From Thiobacillus sp. 0-1251 (GTDB taxonomy: Bacteria; Pseudomonadota; Gammaproteobacteria; Burkholderiales; Thiobacillaceae), in NCBI GenBank assembly GCA_001899305.1, contig MKWL01000015.1, forward strand, positions 1-64,000: a DNA stretch of 64,000 nt. The letters are read 5' to 3'. The notes below the pieces were generated by a model. It ran no database searches, was not told where the DNA came from, and was given only the letters and a program-made list of their open reading frames with translations. Each line of letters opens with the position of its first letter. The stretch's first letter is position 1. Below are positions 49,654 through 58,960 of the stretch, piece after piece. Made by a program: the position numbers and the translations under genes.

Positions 49654-50307
49654 ATGGACATGGAGCAGGCGCGCTACAACATGGTGGAACAGCAGATCCG
49701 CCCCTGGGATGTGCTGAATCAGGCGATACTCGACCTGCTGTTCAAGGTGCGGCGCGAAGACTTCGTGCCCGAAGCGCACCAGGCGCTGGCCTTCGTCGAC
49801 ATGGAAATCCCGCTCGGCCACGGCCAGACCATGTGGACGCCCAAACTGGAAGCGCGCGTCATCCAGGAACTCGTCATCCGCCCCACCGACCGCGTGCTGG
49901 AAGTCGGCACCGGCAGCGGTTACCTCACGGCCCTGCTGGCCTCCCAGGCGGCCGAAGTAGTGTCGGTGGACATCGTCCCCGAATTCACCGCGGCCGCCAC
50001 GCAGAAGCTGCGTGCGCACGGCTTCCACAATGTCGCGCTGCATCCCGGCGATGCGGCCCGCGACTGGCCCGACGAAGCCGGCTTTGACGTCATCGTGCTC
50101 ACCGGCTCGACGCCGCTGCTGTCGGACGCCTTCCGCCGCCGCCTCCATGTGGGCGGGCGCCTGTTCGCCATCGTCGGCGAGGCGCCGGTGATGCAGGCGC
50201 AACTCATCACCTGCACCGCTCCCGGCGCCGCACGCAGCGTGACACTGTTCGAGACCTGCGTGGCGCCGCTGCTGAACGCGCCGCATCCGGCCGCATTCGT
50301 ATTCTGA
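49654..50307 (+). CDS. pcm: Protein-L-isoaspartate O-methyltransferase family
   Basis: A 217-residue SAM-dependent methyltransferase of the Pcm family, which repairs isoaspartyl damage. The GHGQTMWTPKLEARVIQEL segment, the SAM loop VLEVGTGSGYLTALLA and the aspartate VDIVPE are present. Many proteobacteria carry this version just before tolC, and here a rhodanese gene and a tolC-like gene follow. It overlaps the rhodanese start by one base. Confidence 0.88.
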   Translation: MDMEQARYNMVEQQIRPWDVLNQAILDLLFKVRREDFVPEAHQALAFVDMEIPLGHGQTMWTPKLEARVIQELVIRPTDRVLEVGTGSGYLTALLASQAAEVVSVDIVPEFTAAATQKLRAHGFHNVALHPGDAARDWPDEAGFDVIVLTGSTPLLSDAFRRRLHVGGRLFAIVGEAPVMQAQLITCTAPGAARSVTLFETCVAPLLNAPHPAAFVF

Positions 50308-50624
50308 TGCGCCAGTTTCGCCCCCCCGAGCTCGCCGCCCACATCCAGTCCGGCCACACGCCCGTGCTGCTCGACGTGCGCGAACCCTGGGAGTGGAACC
50401 TCTGCCGCCTGCCCGGCGCGATCCTGATTCCGATGCGCGAGTTGCCGGCACGCCTGTCGGAGTTGAACAAGAATGCCGAAACAGTCGTCATCTGCCATCA
50501 TGGCGTACGCAGCTATCACGCGGCGCGCTATCTGGAGACCGCCGGGTTTGTCGACGTCGTCAACCTCGCGGGCGGTGTCGCCGCCTGGGCCGATGAAGTC
50601 GATCCGGCCATGCCGCGCTACTGA
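50307..50624 (+). CDS. Rhodanese-domain protein
   Basis: A 105-residue single-domain rhodanese (GlpE-like). The VLLDVREPWEWNLCRLPGAILIPM signature (first part diagnostic) and the active-site cysteine in VVICHHGVRSYHAAR are clear. It is cytoplasmic, with no signal peptide. The run pcm-rhodanese-tolC is conserved in betaproteobacteria. Confidence 0.9.
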   Translation: MRQFRPPELAAHIQSGHTPVLLDVREPWEWNLCRLPGAILIPMRELPARLSELNKNAETVVICHHGVRSYHAARYLETAGFVDVVNLAGGVAAWADEVDPAMPRY

Positions 50625-50650
50625 ATACCCTCTACCTAGGACTGGACCCC

Positions 50651-51961
50651 ATGCAATTCAAACCCCTGTCTCTCGCTCTCGCCCTTGCCCTGGCGCCAGC
50701 CGCCCACGCAGAAAACCTGTCCGCCGTCTTCCAGGACGCGCAGGCCTACGATGCCCAGTATGCTGCCGCCCGCGCCGCCTACCAGGCCGGCCAGGAGAAG
50801 GCGGTCCAGGGGCGTGCGGGACTGCTGCCCAGCGTCAATCTGGGCGGCAACGCCCAGTACAACAAGATCGACTCCAGCCTGCCCGGCGGCGACGCCGACT
50901 ACGCGTCCAACGGCCTGTCGCTGAACGCCACGCAGCCGCTGTTCCGTAAGCAGAATATGGTGCAGTACGAGCAATCCAAACAGCAGGTCAAGATCGCCGA
51001 AATGCAGTTGAAGGTGGCCGAGCAGGACCTGATCCTGCGCGTCGCCCAGGCGTACTTCGACGTACTGCAGTCGCAGGACAACATCGCCTTCATCAATGCG
51101 CAAAAATCAGCCATCTCCGAACAACTGGCATCCGCCAAGCGCAACTTCGAAGTCGGCACCGCCACCATCACCGACACCCACGAAGCGCAGGCGCGCTACG
51201 ACCTCGCCGTGGCGCAGGAAATCGCCGAGCAGAACAGCCTCGCCATCCGTCTGCGCGCGTTGGAAAAGCTCATCGGCAAGCCGCCCGGCGCACTCGACAT
51301 CTTCGTGGAACCGGGCGCGCTCAAGGTCGAAGCGGAGTCCATCGACACCTGGGCCGCACGCGCCACCGAAGGCAACCTGCAGGCCGAGATCCAGCGCATC
51401 GCCAAGACCATTGCCGACCAGGAAGTCGAACGCAACCGCGCCGGCCATTACCCCACGCTCGACGCCGTCGCCGGCTACACCATCAACAACAACCAGAATT
51501 TCGGCACGCTGCAGGTGGACACCCGCGCCGCCAGCATCGGCGTGCAGCTCAATCTGCCGATCTACCAGGGCGGCCTCGTCAATTCGCGCGTGCGCGAAGC
51601 CGTCGCCAACCAGGAAAAGGCACGCCAGGATCTCGAGGCCGCGACCCGCGACGCCAGCCTGCAAGCCCGCCAGGCCTGGCTCAACGTCAGCAGCGGCGCG
51701 GCCCGCGTGAAAGCGCTGGAACAGGCGCTCACCTCCACCCAGGCCCAGCTCGACTCCACCAAGCTCGGCCTGCAGGTCGGCGTGCGCACCAGCCTCGACG
51801 TACTGAACGCCGAGCAGCAGGTGCTGTCCGCCCGCCGCGACCTAGCCGGTGCGCGCTACGCCTACCTGTTGGCCGGCCTGTCGCTCAAGGCCGCCGTGGG
51901 CAGCCTCAATCCGGCCGACCTCGCCGAGATCGACCAGCACCTGAAACCCGCGATGCAATAA
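50651..51961 (+). CDS. tolC: TolC-family outer-membrane efflux protein
   Basis: A 436-residue TolC-type trimeric channel. After the signal peptide (LALALALAPAAHA) come two repeats of long helices; typical motifs are LSLNATQPLFRK, QDLILRVAQAYFDVLQSQ, GVQLNLPIYQGG and VGVRTSLDVLNAEQQ. It serves as the outer-membrane exit for type I secretion or RND/ABC pumps; no partner is encoded next to it. Confidence 0.92.
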   Translation: MQFKPLSLALALALAPAAHAENLSAVFQDAQAYDAQYAAARAAYQAGQEKAVQGRAGLLPSVNLGGNAQYNKIDSSLPGGDADYASNGLSLNATQPLFRKQNMVQYEQSKQQVKIAEMQLKVAEQDLILRVAQAYFDVLQSQDNIAFINAQKSAISEQLASAKRNFEVGTATITDTHEAQARYDLAVAQEIAEQNSLAIRLRALEKLIGKPPGALDIFVEPGALKVEAESIDTWAARATEGNLQAEIQRIAKTIADQEVERNRAGHYPTLDAVAGYTINNNQNFGTLQVDTRAASIGVQLNLPIYQGGLVNSRVREAVANQEKARQDLEAATRDASLQARQAWLNVSSGAARVKALEQALTSTQAQLDSTKLGLQVGVRTSLDVLNAEQQVLSARRDLAGARYAYLLAGLSLKAAVGSLNPADLAEIDQHLKPAMQ

Positions 51962-51973
51962 GCCACCGACAGC

Positions 51974-53242
51974 CTAGACAGGAACGAGCCTGGCCACCCG
52001 GGCCGCCGCGCCGCGATGGCGGGCGGCAAAGGCCTGTCCCGCCTCGCCCATCCGGGCACGCGCCGGGGCATCGCCCAGCAGCGCCAGCGCGTCGTGCATC
52101 AAGGCCGTCGCATCGTCGACCCGCCGCACCGCACCGGTCTCGATCGCGAGGCGCGTCGCCTCCTCGAAATTGAAGGTGTGCGGCCCCACCAGCACCGGCC
52201 GCCCCACGCTCGCCGCCTCGATCAGGTTCTGCCCGCCCAGCGGCACCAGGCTGCCGCCGACGAAGGCCACGTCGCAGGCTGCGTAATATGCGAACAGCTC
52301 GCCCAGGCTGTCGCCCAGCAGCACGCGCGTCCGGCTATCCAGCGGCGCCTCGCCCAGCGCGCTGCGGCGCCGGTACGCCAGGCCGGCCGCCTCGATCAGC
52401 GCCGCCACCGCGTCGAAGCGTTGCGGATGGCGCGGCACCAGCACCAACAGCACGTCGTCCGGCGCAGTCTCGGCAAACGCGCGCAGCAACGGCGCTTCCT
52501 CGCCCTCGCGCGTGCTTGCCGCAAGCAGTACCGGACGCGATCCCCATTGCGCTTTCCACGCCGCCCCACGTGCCAGCAACGCATCCGGCGGCGCGATATC
52601 GAACTTGAGATTGCCGGTGACGTGCACGGCCGGCGCACCGAGTGTCCGCAGGCGTTCGGCGTCGGCGTCGGACTGCGCGGCAACGACCGCGATCCGCTGC
52701 AGGCACGCCCGCGTCAGCGCCGGCAGCCGCGCGTAACCGCGCGCCGAGCGCTCGGACAGCCGCGCGTTCGCCAGCACGATCGGCACCTGCCCGCGCGCGG
52801 CGGCATGGATAAGATTGGGCCACAACTCGGTTTCCATCAGGATGCCGACGCGTGGCCGCACGCGGCGCATGAAGCGCCGCATCGACCCGGCATAGTCGTA
52901 GGGCAGGTAGACGATGCGCGCGAAGCTGCCGTACAGCGATTCGGCGGTGGCGCGCCCGGTCGGCGTCATGCAGGTGAGCAGCAGCGGCGCGTCCGGGTGT
53001 GCGTCGCGCAGCGCCTGGATGAGCGGCTGCGCCGCGCGCATCTCGCCAACCGACACCGCATGGATCCACAGCGCGCCCGTGACCGGCACCGGGCCGTGCG
53101 CCAGGCGTTCGCCCCAGTGCTGCAGATAACCGCGCTCGCGGCGTCCGCGCCACAACAGGCGCAACGGAATCAGTGGCGCCGCCAGCAGCAGGGCCAGCCG
53201 ATACAGGCTCCAGTCGAATAACAGGCGCAGGGTGGGCATCAC
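51974..53242 (-). CDS. waaA: 3-deoxy-D-manno-octulosonic acid (Kdo) transferase WaaA
   Basis: A 422-residue GT-B glycosyltransferase that attaches Kdo to lipid A. The N-terminal anchor, the LWIHAVSVGEMRAAQPLI segment, the catalytic ILMETELWPNLI glutamate and the later FVGGSLVPLGGQNLIEAASVG motif are intact (parts only shown). Convergent with tolC, with 12 bases between the stops. Confidence 0.95.
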   Translation of the reverse strand: MMPTLRLLFDWSLYRLALLLAAPLIPLRLLWRGRRERGYLQHWGERLAHGPVPVTGALWIHAVSVGEMRAAQPLIQALRDAHPDAPLLLTCMTPTGRATAESLYGSFARIVYLPYDYAGSMRRFMRRVRPRVGILMETELWPNLIHAAARGQVPIVLANARLSERSARGYARLPALTRACLQRIAVVAAQSDADAERLRTLGAPAVHVTGNLKFDIAPPDALLARGAAWKAQWGSRPVLLAASTREGEEAPLLRAFAETAPDDVLLVLVPRHPQRFDAVAALIEAAGLAYRRRSALGEAPLDSRTRVLLGDSLGELFAYYAACDVAFVGGSLVPLGGQNLIEAASVGRPVLVGPHTFNFEEATRLAIETGAVRRVDDATALMHDALALLGDAPARARMGEAGQAFAARHRGAAARVARLVPV

Positions 53243-53294
53243 CGGATTGTAAATGGGCGAGTGCTAGAATCGACGCCACTCTGGAGGCCCAACA

Positions 53295-54305
53295 ATGAAA
53301 ATCCTGCTCACCGGCGCGGCCGGGTTTATCGGCATGCACGTCGCGCAAATCCTGCTCAAGCGCGGCGACGAGGTCGTCGGCATCGACAGCCTCAACGACT
53401 ACTACGATCCGGCGCTCAAGCTCGCCCGGCTCGAACAGCTCAAGCCCTACCCCAACTTCCGCTTCGTCAAGGACGACATCTCCGACCGCATGGTGATGGA
53501 GGACCTGTTCGAGAAGGGCCACTTCGACGCCGTCATCAACCTCGCCGCGCAGGCCGGCGTACGCTACTCGCTGAAGAATCCGCATGCCTACGTGCAGTCC
53601 AACCTGGTCGGCTTCGCCAACCTGCTCGAAGGCTGCCGCCACCACGGCATCAAGCACTTCGTCTACGCCAGCTCGTCGAGCGTGTACGGCGCCAACACCA
53701 AGATCCCGTTCTCGGTGCACGACCCGGTCAACCATCCGGTGAGCCTCTACGCCGCGAGCAAGAAGGCGAACGAGCTGATGGCGCACACCTACTCGCACCT
53801 CTACGGCCTGCCCACCACCGGCCTGCGCTACTTCACCGTCTACGGCCCGTGGGGCCGGCCCGACATGTCGCCGTGGCTGTTCACCTCGGCCATCCTCGAA
53901 GGCCGTACCATCGATGTCTTCAACCACGGCGACATGATGCGCGACTTCACCTACATCGACGACATCGCCGACGGCACCGTCAAAGTGCTCGACCGCATCC
54001 CGCAGGGCAACCCGAACTTCGACCACAAGCATCCCGACCCGGCCACCAGCCACGCGCCCTACCGCATCTACAACATCGGCAACCACACGCCGGTGCAGCT
54101 GATGGACTTCATCGGCACGATCGAGAAGGCGCTGGGGCAGGAAGCGAAGAAGAATTTCCTGCCGATGCAGGACGGCGACGTGCAGGCGACCTACGCGGAT
54201 GTGGACGATCTGATCCGTGACACGGGATTCAAGCCGGCGACGACGCTGGAGTATGGGATCGGGAAATGGGTGGAGTGGTATCGGGGGTACAAACAGCTGG
54301 ACTGA
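53295..54305 (+). CDS. NAD-dependent nucleotide-sugar epimerase (UDP-glucuronate 4-epimerase type)
   Basis: A 336-residue short-chain dehydrogenase/epimerase. The NAD-binding GAAGFIGMH is at the start, [13 protein letters not shown] marks the UDP-glucuronate 4-epimerase (CapI/GAE) subgroup, and the YAASKKANE motif supplies the catalytic YxxxK with SSSSVYG before it. It likely makes UDP-galacturonate for surface polysaccharide or LPS, in line with its divergent neighbour waaA. Confidence 0.92.
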   Translation: MKILLTGAAGFIGMHVAQILLKRGDEVVGIDSLNDYYDPALKLARLEQLKPYPNFRFVKDDISDRMVMEDLFEKGHFDAVINLAAQAGVRYSLKNPHAYVQSNLVGFANLLEGCRHHGIKHFVYASSSSVYGANTKIPFSVHDPVNHPVSLYAASKKANELMAHTYSHLYGLPTTGLRYFTVYGPWGRPDMSPWLFTSAILEGRTIDVFNHGDMMRDFTYIDDIADGTVKVLDRIPQGNPNFDHKHPDPATSHAPYRIYNIGNHTPVQLMDFIGTIEKALGQEAKKNFLPMQDGDVQATYADVDDLIRDTGFKPATTLEYGIGKWVEWYRGYKQLD

Positions 54306-54351
54306 GCAGAATATATGGCAGTAGTTCTCTATCCCATAGACGGGGCAACAC

Positions 54352-55863
54352 ATGACCGAACAACAAGAACAGCGATTCGCAACTCTTAAGCTACCAAAAC
54401 GATACGAGGCATTAGAACGTGAAGCGACCCAAAGCGATGCTGATCTTGGCCGAATTGTCCAACGCGTCGACACTGCCGCTTCGAGAGTGGAAACTCTCCT
54501 ACGACAGGTCCGCGATGGCGGTCTCGGAAGGTTTGAAGTCTTTCTTGGTCCGTCTGGCTCCGGCAAAACAACTTTCTTTAAGACGCTGACACGGTTCTTT
54601 TCCGGGACTGAGGTGCACGAAATTCCAAACGGAATGCCTCTTGAGGATATTGCGAATCACATCCGAACCCACAACTACAAAAACAATGGTCGGCAATTAT
54701 GGGTTCTAGCCGATAGGGATAATCCAACACTAAGGCCTGAAGAAGCTTTCAGATTCTTTGAAACGCTTCGGGTCCTGTTTCGTGAAGACGCCGGAAAGGT
54801 TGTAATTTGTTGGCCAATTACAGACGTGCCACAAGCCGAACTCCTTTCAAAACAAGCTTGGGAGGTTGGTCGAGATAGTGTCGTCGATCTGAACAAGGGG
54901 CTATACCGCTTCACCGGGCCTAGCAAAAGCGACTTCCTGGACATCGCGGACTTAACCGTGCGGACGCTGATTGGTCAAAGTCTAGAGGTTTTTGGTATCT
55001 CGAAAGAGATCGCTGAACCGCTTGCCGCACAATCCGAAACAATTTCTGAATTCTATTCACGGCTTGAAGCAAAGTCTGCGGAAATCAACGGGCTGTATCG
55101 CGACCTTCTAAAGGAACGTCGGATACCGAACATTTGGATTCTTGTTGCTGGCGACGATAGTAAAGATCTGAATTTAACCATCGCCAATCTGACACAAGGC
55201 ACTCAGAATTACGTCGACATTGATCAAATCATTTCCTACTTAGACCACCCGGAATTAGATGCGGCATATTTAAAGGAATGGAAGAAACGCAGGAGTCAGG
55301 TTGCTTTTATCCTTCGTATGCTCGATGTACGTGTATTCGAACTTTCGCCTAACGCTTCTCTCTCAGCCGTTCGGGCATTCGGTGATGACGACCTACGAAA
55401 AACACTAAAGTTACAGAAGGCGTCGGAAGCCGTAGCAGCAGAAACACTGAGAAAGACCTCGTTCATACAGGCCATCATTGATCCTTCCTATTCACGCACC
55501 CCCTATTCGAAGGCAACAGACCAACAGGCATCTCACGAATACAGGCGTATCCAAGTTCGCGCAGGATCAGACGACAAAAGGCTCAATAAAGCGCTTGCTG
55601 CAGCCATCAGGGCAGCTCTTTCACAAGACGGAGTAGCCGTCGAAATCAAGGCAGAAAAGCAAGCTACGGATAGCAATCTAAAGCCTGACATTCACGTCAC
55701 GATGCCTTCAGGACGAATCTATTGTCTTGAACCTACATGGAGATCGACTGGAAAGGGCATCGACGGAGAATTAGCCGATCGACAAAATACCCTTACGGTT
55801 GGTCATATCCGAAAGTATCTGCTTGAAAAGGTTCTTGGATATGTCAACGACCTCAATCTCTGA
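54352..55863 (+). CDS. P-loop NTPase of unknown function, possible nuclease-like C terminus
   Basis: A 503-residue protein I do not recognise. A Walker A motif GPSGSGKT is at residues 66-73, and LWVLADRD (116-123) is a Walker B candidate. The middle is helical. Near the C terminus, KPDIHV (444-449) and YCLEPTWR (457-464) resemble the PD...ExK spacing of PD-(D/E)xK nucleases but with Thr in place of Lys, so activity is doubtful. Two 60-base lines inside count 56 of 120 G+C (47%), against 39 of 60 in the upstream epimerase, which suggests recent transfer. It stands alone before a toxin-antitoxin pair; a defence role is possible. Confidence 0.8.
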   Translation: MTEQQEQRFATLKLPKRYEALEREATQSDADLGRIVQRVDTAASRVETLLRQVRDGGLGRFEVFLGPSGSGKTTFFKTLTRFFSGTEVHEIPNGMPLEDIANHIRTHNYKNNGRQLWVLADRDNPTLRPEEAFRFFETLRVLFREDAGKVVICWPITDVPQAELLSKQAWEVGRDSVVDLNKGLYRFTGPSKSDFLDIADLTVRTLIGQSLEVFGISKEIAEPLAAQSETISEFYSRLEAKSAEINGLYRDLLKERRIPNIWILVAGDDSKDLNLTIANLTQGTQNYVDIDQIISYLDHPELDAAYLKEWKKRRSQVAFILRMLDVRVFELSPNASLSAVRAFGDDDLRKTLKLQKASEAVAAETLRKTSFIQAIIDPSYSRTPYSKATDQQASHEYRRIQVRAGSDDKRLNKALAAAIRAALSQDGVAVEIKAEKQATDSNLKPDIHVTMPSGRIYCLEPTWRSTGKGIDGELADRQNTLTVGHIRKYLLEKVLGYVNDLNL

Positions 55864-56028
55864 CACGAGCACTAAATTGGTCAGCCTCGTGTTGTTTTTT
55901 TAATCCGCACAGGCGTCAACCAAAGCCAAGTTTCCGGTCTGATCAACATATTCCCGGGTGCAATCCATACAAGGATGGTGTCAGATCTTGCTTTTTGCCA
56001 CCCCCGAATTACGCTGCCGACGCCAGCG

Positions 56029-56313
56029 CTACGCAGCCTTCAAATCCAGCAAAGCCTCCGGATGCGCAATCGCAACACGAAGCAGCGTTTGCGCCGCGCC
56101 GGTGGGTTTGCGGCGGCCTTGCTCCCAGTCTTGCAGCGTGCGGGTCGACACTCCCATCAGGCTTGCCAGTTCGGACTGAGACATTCCCAGTCGGCTACGT
56201 GCCTCGGCGATGGGCGACAGGGCAACCTGGGTTTTCCGGGCGCCCTTGCCCGCCTTCATCTGACGGACGGAATCCAGCAAATCCTTCTGGAACTGTTCCA
56301 TTTCCTTATCCAT
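56029..56313 (-). CDS. higA: HigA-type antitoxin (HTH XRE)
   Basis: A 94-residue antitoxin with a helix-turn-helix at residues ~45-85 (RSRLGMSQSELASLMGVSTRTLQDWEQGRRKP, parts diagnostic). It should bind and neutralise the upstream HigB-like toxin and repress the operon. The toxin gene comes first, the usual order for HigBA, and the two overlap by eight bases. Confidence 0.88.
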   Translation of the reverse strand: MDKEMEQFQKDLLDSVRQMKAGKGARKTQVALSPIAEARSRLGMSQSELASLMGVSTRTLQDWEQGRRKPTGAAQTLLRVAIAHPEALLDLKAA

Positions 56314-56620
56314 GCTCTATGGCCTCTCGCAGTTGTTTCAAAAATGACACGGGCAGGTTGTCGAACTTCGCTTTCACGTACACCATCAACAACCAGATTT
56401 CGCCGTGCTCCAGCTGGTTGAAATAAATGACCCGCGCACCGCCGCGTTTGCCCATGCCGGGGCGCGTCCACCGGACTTTACGGCAGCCGCCGGAACCCGG
56501 AATGACATCGCCCGCGTCCGGGTTGACGGCCACCCAGTCGATGAACGCGATACGCTCGGCATCCGTCCAGACCTGGGCTGCCGCACGCACGAAAACGTCC
56601 GTTTCGATGACGGTATACAT
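56306..56620 (-). CDS. higB: HigB/RelE-type toxin
   Basis: A 104-residue RelE-superfamily toxin. The GGCRKVRWTRPGMGKRGGARVIYF core and LLMVYVKAKFDNLP (parts only) match HigB2-like ribosome-dependent mRNA nucleases. It appears intact. The ATG at 56620 gives the family start MYTVIET; a further upstream ATG is less likely. Confidence 0.88.
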   Translation of the reverse strand: MYTVIETDVFVRAAAQVWTDAERIAFIDWVAVNPDAGDVIPGSGGCRKVRWTRPGMGKRGGARVIYFNQLEHGEIWLLMVYVKAKFDNLPVSFLKQLREAIEHG

Positions 56621-56739
56621 TGAACAATGATACGGCACTGCCGTATTGTAGGCAATATCGAAAAACCGTCGCTTTCGGGCAGCAATATCCGCCTGCCAGC
56701 CGCCACTTCGCCATCCACACAGATGAATAGCAAATCAAA

Positions 56740-56775
56740 GGGGCCTGGCTCGATCTATCCACCGAACCAAGCCCC
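56740..56775. terminator. Hairpin terminator after the ABM-like gene
   Basis: A 13-bp stem with two G-U or mismatched positions (56740-56752 with 56763-56775) around a ten-base loop. On the minus strand it is followed by TTTGATTT, so it should end the 56815-57270 gene. It marks the right edge of the accessory segment. Confidence 0.55.
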
Positions 56776-56814
56776 TAAATTTCCATTGATGTGAAGAATT
56801 GTTGTGTGCTGGAC

Positions 56815-57270
56815 CTAGACCTTGGCGGGATAGGCCTCCTTGGCGTGCCGCGCCGCTTCGAGTTCCACGGGATCGTAGGCCTTGCCGGACCACAGCATCT
56901 CGTAGGCGATTTCTTCGTTGCCGTTTTCGCATAGTTCGAGCGCCCGCCGGAACAGGGGTTGGAAGGTCTCCGACTTGTGCGAGCGCTCGTGGAGTTCGAA
57001 GGTCGTCCAGAACGTCACGATCAGCGCTTCGCGGCCTTTCATGGGGCTTTCGACCGCCTGCCCGATGGTCGAGCCTTCATTCGACACCTGGCCGGAGTTC
57101 AACGCGACGAAACCGCCGACGAAACCCGTGTCGGAATGATAGGTCTTGACGTTTTCGCAGAGGAAGGCCACGCGCTCCTGCAGGTCCTCGACGCTGTATT
57201 CGGGTTTGAGCACGACGCGGTTCACGGTCACAATGCCGTCGGGGGGGAAGTTCGCGATCAAGCCATTCAT
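56815..57270 (-). CDS. Putative dimeric alpha-beta barrel (ABM-like) protein
   Basis: A 151-residue protein. The central part (TGFVGGFVALNSG, then ALIVTFWTTFELHERSHKSETFQPLF) has the strand-helix pattern of antibiotic-biosynthesis-monooxygenase-like proteins, which form ferredoxin-like dimers. The assignment is tentative and no catalytic role can be named. The ATG at 57270 has an AGGAG site (from GGAGCAG upstream). It is divergent from the MFS exporter, with which it may share the operators at 57342-57385. Confidence 0.6.
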   Translation of the reverse strand: MNGLIANFPPDGIVTVNRVVLKPEYSVEDLQERVAFLCENVKTYHSDTGFVGGFVALNSGQVSNEGSTIGQAVESPMKGREALIVTFWTTFELHERSHKSETFQPLFRRALELCENGNEEIAYEMLWSGKAYDPVELEAARHAKEAYPAKV

Positions 57271-57341
57271 TTTCTGCTCCTGTGGTGATTGAAAAACATG
57301 CCAGTTGAGTGCGGCCACAGGATATGAAGCGAAGAACTATT

Positions 57342-57385
57342 TATCAAACGATATTTATCGGCACTTACTATCGTATTAATCGATA
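57342..57385. promoter_or_regulatory. Cluster of TATCG/CGATA operator-like repeats
   Basis: In an AT-rich gap between divergent genes, CGATA-TT-TATCG (57349-57360) and TATCG-N7-CGATA (57369-57385) are perfect inverted repeats of the same half-site, with a further TATC-N4-GATA just before. The arrangement suggests a regulator that controls the MFS exporter and/or the ABM-like gene. Confidence 0.5.
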
Positions 57386-57466
57386 TATTACGCGGCCGGC
57401 CGGCCGTGCGAAGAACCTTTATCGGCTCGATGACTCAGCCCATACTGACCGATTCGCCCTTGCCCG

Positions 57467-58921
57467 ATGTCGATTCAGCCATTTGAAACCGCCACCCCAC
57501 CTTCAACGATGAATCCCGCCACGGTTAAACGCTACCTGCCCTGGGTCGTGGCCGTGGCGCTGTTCATGGAGCAGCTGGACACCACCATCGTCAACACGGC
57601 GGTGCCGGCGATGGCGGAAAGCCTTCAGGTGACGCCGCTGAGCCTGAAGGCGGTGGTGGCGAGCTACATCCTGAGCCTGGCGGTGTGCATCCCGGTGAGC
57701 GGCTGGATGGCGGACCGCTACGGCACACGGCGCGTGTTCAGCATTGCAGCCGGCCTCTTCACCTTTTCCTCGGTTCTGTGCGGCCTGGCGCTGAACGCGC
57801 CGATGCTGGTCGCGGCGCGCATTCTGCAGGGCGTGGGCGCAGCGATGATGATGCCGGTGGGCCGGCTGACGATCATCCGCACGTTTCCCAAATCGGAACT
57901 GCTGCGGGCGATGAATTTCGTCATCATCCCGGCGCTGATCGGCCCGCTGCTCGGGCCCACGGTCGGCGGCCTGATCGTGCACTGGGTCTCCTGGCGCTAC
58001 ATCTTCTTCGTCAACGTGCCGATGGGCCTGCTGGCGCTGTGGCTGGCGCATCGCCACATGCCGGATTATCGCGGCGACGCGGCACGTCCACTGGATGTCG
58101 TCGGCCTGGTCCTGTTCGGCAGCGGCACGGCGCTCTTGTCCTGGCTGCTGGAAATCTTCGGCGAACACCGGATCGACGCCACCTCGGCGGCCGTGTTGCT
58201 GCTGCTCTGCGTGAGCCTGCTGGCCGCGTATGTATGGCACGCCCGCGAGACGCCCCATCCGTTGTTGCGCCTGAGGCTGTTCCGGGTACGCACGTTTCGC
58301 ATCTCGGTGATGGGCGGTTTCGTCACGCGGCTGGGGGTGGGCGGGATGCCGTTCCTGCTGCCGCTGCTCTACCAGCTCGGCCTGGGCCTGCCGGCATGGC
58401 AGTCGGGCCTGCTGATGATGCCGGCCGCGGCGGCGGCCATGGGCATGAAAATCATTGCCCCGCGCGTGCTGGCGCGCTTCGGCTACCGCCGCATCCTGAT
58501 CGTGAATACGGTGATGATCGGCTGCGTCATCAGCCTCTTCTCGCTGGTGAACCCGGCCACGCCGATCGCGCTGATCGTGCTGCTGGGCCTGTCCATGGGC
58601 TTCTTCAATTCGCTGCAGTTCACCAGCATGAATTCGATGGCCTACGCCGATATCGATACGCCCGATTCGAGCATGGCCAGCACGATCGCGAGTTCGCTGC
58701 AGCAGATGTCGATGAGCTTCGGGCTGGCGTGCGGTTCGCTGATCGCCGGCTGGTATCTGGGCGACCTGCCGCAAACCGACCGCGTGGCGGTGACGACCGC
58801 GCTGCACCATGCCTTTTTGACGCTGGCCGGGCTGACGATCCTCTCGTCGCTGTCGTTCTGGTCGCTTCGCCCCGGGGATGGCGAAAGCGTCAGCCGGGGA
58901 TCGGTGCGCGTGGTGGAATGA
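57467..58921 (+). CDS. DHA2-family MFS multidrug exporter
   Basis: A ~484-residue major-facilitator protein with 14 membrane segments (EmrB/QacA group). FMEQLDTTIVNTAVPAMAES is the motif D1 region, GWMADRYGTRRVF the loop 2-3 motif, and GAAMMMPVGRLTIIRTFPK the TM5 antiporter region. Likely a proton-driven drug or metabolite exporter. The start may instead be the ATG at 57509, where homology begins. No ribosome-binding site is clear for either. Confidence 0.88.
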   Translation: MSIQPFETATPPSTMNPATVKRYLPWVVAVALFMEQLDTTIVNTAVPAMAESLQVTPLSLKAVVASYILSLAVCIPVSGWMADRYGTRRVFSIAAGLFTFSSVLCGLALNAPMLVAARILQGVGAAMMMPVGRLTIIRTFPKSELLRAMNFVIIPALIGPLLGPTVGGLIVHWVSWRYIFFVNVPMGLLALWLAHRHMPDYRGDAARPLDVVGLVLFGSGTALLSWLLEIFGEHRIDATSAAVLLLLCVSLLAAYVWHARETPHPLLRLRLFRVRTFRISVMGGFVTRLGVGGMPFLLPLLYQLGLGLPAWQSGLLMMPAAAAAMGMKIIAPRVLARFGYRRILIVNTVMIGCVISLFSLVNPATPIALIVLLGLSMGFFNSLQFTSMNSMAYADIDTPDSSMASTIASSLQQMSMSFGLACGSLIAGWYLGDLPQTDRVAVTTALHHAFLTLAGLTILSSLSFWSLRPGDGESVSRGSVRVVE

Positions 58922-58960
58922 GCGCGGTAAAACGGGCCGCCTGCGCGATCCGCCGCCGAC

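Noticed and set aside
52335-54566. A minus-strand open frame of 743 codons over waaA and the epimerase
   Set aside because: It is out of frame with waaA, runs antisense to the epimerase, and has low-complexity composition without domains.
57393-57404. GGCCGGCCGGCC tandem as a possible attachment or repeat element
   Set aside because: It is only three copies of a GC tetramer in a high-GC genome, with no second copy nearby.
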